This document shows positions 1 to 3,844 of a stretch of 6,390 bases of DNA, in pieces (the first letter of the stretch is position 1; each line of letters opens with the position of its first letter). The notes below the pieces were generated by a model. The model was not told the origin of the DNA, ran no database searches, and saw nothing but the letters and a program-made list of their open reading frames with translations. The position numbers were made by a program, and so were the translations under genes. This DNA is from Dehalococcoidia bacterium (GTDB lineage: Bacteria > Chloroflexota > Dehalococcoidia > Dehalococcoidales > RBG-16-60-22), in contig JABMRL010000265.1 in assembly GCA_013202615.1 (NCBI GenBank), forward strand, positions 1 to 6,390, given 5' to 3'.

Positions 1-771
1 CCCAAAGCTCCCATATCATTCAGAGAGGACCAGAAACTAATACATATAAATGTGGATTCGGCTGAGATAGGGCGAAATCACGCCACCCATCTGGGAATCG
101 TGAGCGATGCTCGTAATGCACTCGGGCTTCTACTCGAGGCTCTGCCGGAAAAAAGTGAAAGCATCTGGAAAGCGGAAGAGGTGGCCGAGATTCAAGGTAA
201 AGCCAGGAAGCAGTTGGAGGATGTGGCACCCCTTCAATTGTCTCTGGTTCGTGCAATCCGTGAAGAGTTAAAGGCAGATGACATTTTAATTCCAGGGGTC
301 AGCAACGTTCCATACTGGGGGCATCTTTCCTACCCTGTGTTGAAGCCCCGCACATACCTTAATAGTTCGTACTTTGCTACTCTGGGTTACGCTTTCCCTA
401 CGGCCCTTGGCGCCAAAATAGGTAATCCAGACAAGCGAGTTGTATCACTCTGCGGTGACGGTGGATTTATGTATTGCCTATCAGACCTTGCCACCGCAGT
501 ACAGGAGAAAATAAATATTGTGGCCATCGTCTTCGTGGATAATGCCTATGGAGCCTCACTCCGTGACCAGCATCTCAGATTTGAAAGCAGGATTATTGGT
601 ACTCAACTGAAAAACCCGGATTTCGCTAGCATAGCCAGGGCCTTCGGCGCCGAAGGGGTTAAACTGACGAGTCCCGAGGAACTTAAAGGTGCGATGAGAA
701 CTGCGCTTGATAAAGACGTGACGACAGTGATAGAAGTTCCTTTACCCACCATGCAAACTCCTTTCTGGTAA
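1..771 (+). CDS. ThDP-dependent enzyme (acetolactate synthase / 2-oxoacid decarboxylase superfamily), C-terminal part, 5' end outside window
   Basis: The reading frame is open from base 1 to the TAA at 769-771, giving 256 residues of a protein usually 540-580 long, so the PYR domain and part of the central domain lie upstream. The first ~50 residues match the end of the central domain (LIHINVDSAEIGRN). The rest is the ThDP-binding PP domain: TLGYAFPTALGAK, then the Mg/ThDP motif GDGGF (about residues 152-156), closing with VDNAYG where many relatives have NN. The ending EVPLPTMQTPFW resembles the EVPxGxMPxPF tail of many relatives annotated 'acetolactate synthase large subunit-like'. Members carry out carboligation or decarboxylation of 2-oxoacids or 2-hydroxyacyl-CoA in the cytoplasm. 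The substrate cannot be read from this half, since most specificity residues are missing. GTG at 52 is internal and not the start. I am confident of the superfamily and not of the reaction. Confidence 0.93.
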   Translation, partial: PKAPISFREDQKLIHINVDSAEIGRNHATHLGIVSDARNALGLLLEALPEKSESIWKAEEVAEIQGKARKQLEDVAPLQLSLVRAIREELKADDILIPGVSNVPYWGHLSYPVLKPRTYLNSSYFATLGYAFPTALGAKIGNPDKRVVSLCGDGGFMYCLSDLATAVQEKINIVAIVFVDNAYGASLRDQHLRFESRIIGTQLKNPDFASIARAFGAEGVKLTSPEELKGAMRTALDKDVTTVIEVPLPTMQTPFW

Positions 772-787
772 TATAGACCCGGGTTTA

Positions 788-817
788 ACATATAACAAAA
801 CTCAGGCGACATATAAT
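788..817 (+). promoter_or_regulatory. Possible -10 (TATAAT, 812-817) with 8-bp direct repeat ACATATAA
   Basis: The spacer between the ThDP gene and the rubredoxin region contains ACATATAA at 788-795 and again at 809-816, 21 bp apart, which is about two helical turns. The second copy overlaps a perfect TATAAT at 812-817. No hexamer resembling TTGACA sits 16-18 bp upstream, so if this is a promoter it is either activator-dependent or weak. It would transcribe the rubredoxin and flavodiiron genes with a leader of about 180 nt running through the flavin reductase remnant. Confidence 0.3.
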
Positions 818-983
818 CTACAAGAACCCGTCAGGAAATGGATGTCGGCACTCACACCATTTTTGTCGGTGAGATTATCGATGCTGATATCCTCAACGAA
901 AAGACCTGCCTGACTTACGGTTATTATCAGAAGGTCAAGCGAGGCACTACCCCGAGGACAGCGCCAAGCTATATTGAGAATAC

Positions 984-991
984 AAAGGAGG
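984..991 (+). promoter_or_regulatory. Shine-Dalgarno AAAGGAGG deciding the rubredoxin start
   Basis: AAAGGAGG lies inside the linker between the flavin reductase remnant and the rubredoxin domain. It is 2 bases before ATG 994, which is too close, and 11 bases before ATG 1003, which is acceptable. It therefore points to ATG 1003, where a canonical rubredoxin begins. Confidence 0.7.
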
Positions 992-1002
992 CAATGTCCA
1001 GG

Positions 1003-1164
1003 ATGGACAAGTACAAGTGCTCGTTATGCGGATGGATTTATGACCCTGAACTCGGAGACCAGGATGGAGGAATACCGCCGGGTACACCTTTTGAGAAATT
1101 GCCCGATGACTGGGTATGTCCAGTATGCGGGGCAGCAAAAGACCAATTCGAGAAAGTGGAATAG
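1003..1164 (+). CDS. rub: Rubredoxin, 53 residues
   Basis: A small cytoplasmic one-electron carrier with a single Fe bound by four cysteines. Translation from ATG 1003 gives exactly the standard 52-54-residue length. It starts [19 protein letters not shown] and carries both Fe-binding knuckles, CSLCG (C6, C9) and CPVCG (C39, C42), plus the conserved [17 protein letters not shown] core. The start was chosen because of the internal SD at 984-991 and because the protein then begins exactly like free-standing rubredoxins. The same frame continues upstream into a flavin reductase remnant, so the domain probably descends from a fused Hrb protein. It ends 45 bp before the flavodiiron protein in the same direction. 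Rubredoxin is the known direct electron donor to flavodiiron proteins, so the two probably work as a pair. With the reductase domain lost, electrons must reach this rubredoxin from another NAD(P)H- or ferredoxin-linked reductase not seen here. Confidence 0.93.
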   Translation: MDKYKCSLCGWIYDPELGDQDGGIPPGTPFEKLPDDWVCPVCGAAKDQFEKVE

Positions 1165-1166
1165 GG

Positions 1167-1172
1167 TATAAT
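1167..1172 (+). promoter_or_regulatory. Possible -10 element (TATAAT) for the flavodiiron gene
   Basis: A perfect TATAAT begins two bases after the rubredoxin stop codon and would place a transcript start near 1179, about 30 nt before the flavodiiron ATG. The bases 16-18 bp upstream, in the end of the rubredoxin gene, do not resemble TTGACA, and there is no TGn extension. It may be a weak internal promoter or chance. Confidence 0.3.
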
Positions 1173-1196
1173 ACACTAAACCGTACGAGACGAAAT

Positions 1197-1202
1197 AGGA
1201 GG
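1197..1202 (+). promoter_or_regulatory. Shine-Dalgarno AGGAGG of the flavodiiron gene
   Basis: A consensus AGGAGG lies 7 bases before ATG 1210. It fixes the start and suggests strong translation. Confidence 0.8.
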
Positions 1203-1209
1203 TATTTTT

Positions 1210-2397
1210 ATGGTGGTGGAACTGACACAAGGCGTCTACTGGGTTGGCGTCGTGGACTGGGCTATCAGGCAATTTCACGGCCACGAATTATCCACCCACC
1301 GGGGGTCCTCATATAACGCTTACCTTATAGTAGATGAAAAAATTGTTCTGGTGGATACGGTGTGGGACCCCTTTAGAGCCCAGCTTATCCGGAACATCAG
1401 TGAGGTTGTCGACCCAGCGAAGATTGATATCGTTGTTGCCAACCATGCTGAAGCTGACCACTCGGGTAGTCTGCCGACTGTACTGAAATATGCGCCCAAC
1501 GCCACCGTCGTCGTGTCACAACGTGGTAAAGAGAGTGTTGAAGGGCATTTTCACCAGCCGTGGAACTTCAAGGCGGTTAAGACGGGGGACAAGATTAACA
1601 TCGGGAAAAATGACTTAGCTTTTGTCGAAGCTCCTATGCTTCACTGGCCCGATAGTATGTTCACCTACCTGACTGGCAAGAATATTTTTATGACGAACGA
1701 TGCATTTGGTCAGCATTACGCCACGATTTTCAGGTTCAATGACCAGGTGAATCAGGAAGAACTGTATGAAGAAGCTCTTAAGTACTATGCAAACATACTC
1801 ACGCCGTTCAGCGGCCCGGTTCTGAAAAAGATTGAGGAGGTACTGTCGCTCAACCTGCCCGTGGACGTGATAGCACCCAGTCACGGCGTTATCTGGCGGA
1901 AAGACCCTCTTCAGATAGTAAAGAGGTATCAGCAATGGGCCACGCAGGAATCTGAGAAAAGCGCGGTGGTTCTCTACGATACCATGTGGGAAGGAACCCG
2001 GCACATGGCTGAAGCAATCGGCCAGGGCCTGGCCGCCGAGGGCGTACCATGCAAACTGTTTCATATGAGTGTTTCTGACCGGAACGATGTAATCGCAGAG
2101 GTGTTTAAGGCAAAAGCGATTATCGTTGGCTCGCCTACTTTTAACCAGGGCCCTTTACCGACTATAAGCCCTGTACTTGAAGACCTCAGAGGTTTGAAGT
2201 TTAAAAATAAAATAGGCGCTGCATTTGGCTCTTATGGTTGGAGCGGCGAGGCAGTAGAGATAATCGAAAAGCACCTGGATATCTGTAAAATCCAGATAGT
2301 AGCCGAGGGTGTTCGGGCTAAATGGCAGCCGAAGCCGGATGATTTGGCAAAGTGCAGGGAACTTGGGCAGAAAGTGGCTCACGCTGTAATTGCTTGA
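1210..2397 (+). CDS. fprA: Class A flavodiiron protein (FprA / rubredoxin:oxygen oxidoreductase)
   Basis: A cytoplasmic enzyme that takes electrons from rubredoxin and reduces O2 to water or NO to N2O at a non-heme diiron site, with FMN as the entry point. The 395-residue length is typical of the two-domain class A form. Residues 1-~245 are a metallo-beta-lactamase-like domain with every diiron ligand in place: HAEADH (H79, E81, D83, H84), H145 in LHWPD, D164 in TNDAFGQH and H225 in SHGVIW. Residues ~251-395 are flavodoxin-like, with the FMN phosphate loop YDTMWEGT (256-263), GSPTFNQGPLP (307-317) and GSYGWSGEA (340-348). No rubredoxin or flavin reductase domain is fused at the C-terminus, consistent with the separate rubredoxin gene 45 bp upstream. 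Fused or adjacent hrb-fprA pairs are known in Moorella. Preference for O2 or NO cannot be told from sequence alone. The gene converges with the membrane protein gene, leaving 77 bp between them. Confidence 0.96.
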   Translation: MVVELTQGVYWVGVVDWAIRQFHGHELSTHRGSSYNAYLIVDEKIVLVDTVWDPFRAQLIRNISEVVDPAKIDIVVANHAEADHSGSLPTVLKYAPNATVVVSQRGKESVEGHFHQPWNFKAVKTGDKINIGKNDLAFVEAPMLHWPDSMFTYLTGKNIFMTNDAFGQHYATIFRFNDQVNQEELYEEALKYYANILTPFSGPVLKKIEEVLSLNLPVDVIAPSHGVIWRKDPLQIVKRYQQWATQESEKSAVVLYDTMWEGTRHMAEAIGQGLAAEGVPCKLFHMSVSDRNDVIAEVFKAKAIIVGSPTFNQGPLPTISPVLEDLRGLKFKNKIGAAFGSYGWSGEAVEIIEKHLDICKIQIVAEGVRAKWQPKPDDLAKCRELGQKVAHAVIA

Positions 2398-2474
2398 ACA
2401 ATATATTCGAATGTTTGTCTAATGGGGCATTGCAGATAATAGAGCCTGCTTTTAAGGCGGCTGAGTCAGAGGAC

Positions 2475-2855
2475 TTAAAACCGTTCGTATTTTTCGAATT
2501 CATTCCTGGATAGCGCTACCAGTATGGTGGATGTAATACCCAGTGGTACTGCCGGCAATATGGCAACTATGGAACCAGCCAGTGCCAGACCCCATGCCTT
2601 TCTTTGAATTGCATAAATTCCACCAATTAAGGGTAACGAACTTGATACTGCCAATACAATAGCCAGAATTATCAGTATTCCCTGCGCCATCCCGGACATC
2701 CATAAAGGCATGAATTCAGCAATGCGAACTATGGTCAGAATACCACCGCCAAAGGCAACCATGAGTCCTATTATCATGAACATGCCAAACAGGTTTAGCA
2801 TACCCAGCGTGATGTTCAGAATACCGGCTACTATGGGCTTCCAGGTCGCTTCCAT
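2475..2855 (-). CDS. Small integral membrane protein of unknown function
   Basis: A 126-residue, very hydrophobic protein with three to four predicted membrane helices: about residues 7-40 (long enough to contain a break), 56-82 and 87-115. Glycines and small residues are frequent inside the helices. A polar turn YAIQRKAWG separates the second and last helices, and the C-terminus ends in the charged tail SRNEFEKYERF. There is no cleavable signal peptide and no catalytic motif. The GGIYAIQRKAWGLALAG plus SRNEF pattern recalls uncharacterised membrane proteins common in Dehalococcoidia, but this is from memory and no function is known to me. The start at 2855 lacks a clear SD, while a perfect TATAAT lies only about 10 bp upstream, so the mRNA may be nearly leaderless. 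It is the last of three leftward genes, 68 bp after the coiled-coil gene, and converges with fprA. Confidence 0.8.
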   Translation of the reverse strand: MEATWKPIVAGILNITLGMLNLFGMFMIIGLMVAFGGGILTIVRIAEFMPLWMSGMAQGILIILAIVLAVSSSLPLIGGIYAIQRKAWGLALAGSIVAILPAVPLGITSTILVALSRNEFEKYERF

Positions 2856-2864
2856 CTCAGCATT

Positions 2865-2870
2865 ATTATA
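2865..2870 (-). promoter_or_regulatory. Possible -10 (TATAAT) of the membrane protein gene
   Basis: Reading leftward, a perfect TATAAT lies here, with a TTGTAT 19 bp upstream of it on the same strand as a poor -35 candidate. A start about 7 bp downstream (near 2858) would leave only about 3 nt before the ATG at 2855. The long spacer keeps confidence low. Confidence 0.3.
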
Positions 2871-2923
2871 GACGTTCAGGTGCAGGGCGATACAATAGCA
2901 AATCCTGCTGGGGCGTTATTTAA

Positions 2924-3328
2924 TCATTCGATGGAAAATAAAAGCTCAATAAGTATGGCTAACGTCTTAACTGAGTGCCTGATCGAGCCCGTATCCGGTT
3001 TTGAATCGGGCATGTTGTCGATCCAGCTTTCTAATTCAGCTGACAAATTAAGTATTAACTTTCGCAGCCCATCGGTCTTCTGCTTATGTTTAAGTGAGCT
3101 TACCTCGTTAATAATCTCAGGAGTAGCTATTGACTTCAACTGTTGTAAAGCTACCGAAGCTTTTAGTTCAATCAAGCTCTGCTGTAGCTCATTTACCTTT
3201 TGTCTACGCTCGGCACGTTCTCGGTCCGCCTTAGTTCGCTCTTTATCGACCTTGGAAATTTCCTTCGATAGTCGCAGTAGCTCTTCTAATCCGCTGTCTT
3301 TAGATTTCGATTCCATATTAGCCATCAT
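2924..3328 (-). CDS. Hypothetical coiled-coil protein
   Basis: A 134-residue, strongly charged protein that I do not recognise. Residues ~10-62 are rich in Lys, Arg and Glu with heptad-like hydrophobic spacing (LEELLRLSKEISKV, then KADRERAERRQKVNELQQ), which indicates a coiled coil. A second helical stretch covers ~75-102. The C-terminus is short and hydrophobic (VKTLAILIELLFSIE), possibly an amphipathic or interaction helix. There is no signal peptide, metal site or enzymatic motif. Three Met codons crowd the start (3328, 3325, 3316) and none has a clear SD, so the exact start is uncertain. The opposite strand carries an open frame over the same bases. That frame is Ser/Leu/Cys-rich with no recognisable pattern, and I take the leftward frame as the real one because of its coiled-coil order and its place between two leftward genes. 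It lies 51 bp after the 85-residue gene, probably in the same transcript. Confidence 0.65.
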   Translation of the reverse strand: MMANMESKSKDSGLEELLRLSKEISKVDKERTKADRERAERRQKVNELQQSLIELKASVALQQLKSIATPEIINEVSSLKHKQKTDGLRKLILNLSAELESWIDNMPDSKPDTGSIRHSVKTLAILIELLFSIE

Positions 3329-3379
3329 TTAGCTGAACATGAATTTACAAATCATTTGGGGATGGAATTTCACAGGTAA

Positions 3380-3637
3380 CTACTTTATACCTTTTGCAGG
3401 CAAGCCCCAGAGCTCTTTTATTTCATCTTCGTGTACCACGATTTCGTTACCGGTTGATTCAATTTTCACCATGTAAGTATAAAAAGTCCCGCCAAGATGC
3501 GTACTTATCCAGTAGTAATTAACAATCGTGCCGACCTGTCCCGCATATTTATCTAAGGTCGGACCCCGCGGATCTGGGGGCTGGTAACCAGGCGGTTTTA
3601 TAACTACTTGCTGCTTTACACGGTATTGAGGATTCAT
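3380..3637 (-). CDS. Small conserved-looking protein with probable SH3/KOW-like barrel
   Basis: An 85-residue protein with a good SD (TGAGG, 3645-3649, 7 bases before ATG) and a well-formed promoter upstream. The pattern YRVKQQVVI, then a Pro-rich loop (PPGYQPPDPRGP), then YAGQVGTIVNYYWI, TFYTYMVKI and EIVVHEDEIKEL reads as alternating beta strands. A central Gly-x-Val-Gly turn of this kind is seen in SH3/KOW-like barrels such as the nitrile hydratase beta-subunit fold. That fold assignment is inference. No metal-binding cysteines, signal peptide or membrane segment are present. It is the first gene of the leftward set and is transcribed divergently from the aldehyde oxidoreductase. Proteins of this kind often act as small binding modules, but the role here is unknown. 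Confidence 0.78.
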   Translation of the reverse strand: MNPQYRVKQQVVIKPPGYQPPDPRGPTLDKYAGQVGTIVNYYWISTHLGGTFYTYMVKIESTGNEIVVHEDEIKELWGLPAKGIK

Positions 3638-3644
3638 GTTAATA

Positions 3645-3649
3645 CCTCA
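3645..3649 (-). promoter_or_regulatory. Shine-Dalgarno TGAGG of the 85-residue gene
   Basis: Reading leftward, TGAGG sits 7 bases before the ATG at 3637-3635 and supports that start. It lies immediately downstream of the left CAATGCATT element. Confidence 0.55.
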
Positions 3650-3651
3650 TC

Positions 3652-3660
3652 CAATGCATT
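3652..3660. repeat. CAATGCATT element, left copy (palindromic core AATGCATT)
   Basis: The 8-bp core at 3653-3660 is its own reverse complement. It sits at the predicted transcript start of the leftward promoter. An identical 9-bp copy lies 130 bp to the right, at the divergent promoter. Placement at both start sites suggests an operator, but an AT-rich 8-mer can recur by chance. Confidence 0.4.
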
Positions 3661-3665
3661 GACGA

Positions 3666-3694
3666 ATATTAATACCAATTTTCATAGTTGTCAA
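3666..3694 (-). promoter_or_regulatory. Leftward sigma70-type promoter for the small-gene cluster
   Basis: Reading leftward there is a consensus -35 TTGACA (3694-3689), a 17-bp spacer and a -10 TAATAT (3671-3666, 4 of 6 matches). The spacer also contains TG before TATTAAT, a possible extended -10 in a shifted register. The transcript would start near 3659, about 22 nt before the ATG of the 85-residue gene, and could run through all three leftward genes. Confidence 0.6.
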
Positions 3695-3766
3695 ATCACA
3701 CAGTCGGACGGTTTGTTAAACGGGCGGTTTCCTAGGTGCTGGCAATCCCGAGACCTTCTCTTTCAT

Positions 3767-3795
3767 TTGAATATCAGCATTCAATGCATTATAGT
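3767..3795 (+). promoter_or_regulatory. Rightward sigma70-type promoter for the aldehyde oxidoreductase gene
   Basis: TTGAAT (3767-3772), a 17-bp spacer and TATAGT (3790-3795, 5 of 6 matches) form a good promoter. The start would be near 3802, leaving a leader of about 43 nt. The right CAATGCATT element fills the end of the spacer and shares one base with the -10, so a protein bound there would block RNA polymerase. Confidence 0.6.
3782..3790. repeat. CAATGCATT element, right copy
   Basis: Identical to the element at 3652-3660, with the same palindromic AATGCATT core (3783-3790). It overlaps the -10 region of the rightward promoter. Confidence 0.4.
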
Positions 3796-3805
3796 AAAAA
3801 GTTAT

Positions 3806-3839
3806 CTCCTTCAATAAACTGAGTAAATACGAAGCGGAG
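3806..3839 (+). promoter_or_regulatory. Leader hairpin that could cover the SD of the aldehyde oxidoreductase
   Basis: CTCCTTC (3806-3812) can pair with GAA (3831-3833) and GGAG (3836-3839), with G3834-C3835 bulged and an 18-nt loop, giving 7 base pairs. The right arm includes the GGAG used as SD for ATG 3845, so the fold would hide it. The stem is short and AT-rich on one side, so its stability is doubtful. Confidence 0.3.
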
Positions 3840-3844
3840 TGAGC

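Larger units (their letters stand above)
838..1164 (+). pseudogene. 5'-truncated high-molecular-weight rubredoxin (flavin reductase remnant fused to rubredoxin)
   Basis: An in-frame ORF of 108 codons starts at ATG 838. Its first ~50 codons ([19 protein letters not shown], then [21 protein letters not shown]) match the last third of the flavin reductase domain of Hrb-type proteins, the NAD(P)H:rubredoxin oxidoreductases of Moorella and clostridia. The last 53 codons are rubredoxin. An intact Hrb carries about 110 more N-terminal residues that form most of the FMN domain. Upstream, the same frame meets stops at 793-795 and 814-816, and I see no flavin reductase sequence in the other frames of 772-837. 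ATG 838 has AGGA only one base before it, too close to work as an SD. The remnant is therefore unlikely to bind FMN or to be translated efficiently. Only the rubredoxin part, listed separately, looks functional. An automatic annotation could list the full 108 residues as one rubredoxin gene. Confidence 0.7.

Noticed and set aside
641..656. Perfect 16-bp palindrome (CCTTCGGCGCCGAAGG) inside the ThDP gene
   Set aside because: It encodes AFGAEG, a conserved stretch in this family, and arises from codon choice. There is no spacer for a loop and no regulatory context.
777..784. Palindrome ACCCGGGT just after the ThDP stop codon as a terminator
   Set aside because: Only 8 bp with no loop and no T-run after it; it cannot act as an intrinsic terminator.
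2398..2474. Terminator or tRNA-like element between the convergent fprA and membrane protein genes
   Set aside because: GCCT/AGGC and AGTC/GACT give only 4-bp stems without T-runs. The CTTTTAA stretch recalls a tRNA-Lys anticodon loop, but its flanks do not pair and no T-arm or acceptor stem is present. The palindrome ATTCGAAT at 2405-2412 has no evident role.
2880..3332. Rightward open frame of 150 codons over the coiled-coil gene
   Set aside because: It has no SD and a Ser/Leu/Cys-rich composition typical of the reverse of a Lys/Glu-rich coiled coil, and it runs against the leftward gene cluster.
3839..3841. GTG as start of the aldehyde oxidoreductase
   Set aside because: The only SD (GGAG, 3836-3839) would overlap this codon; ATG 3845 has proper spacing.
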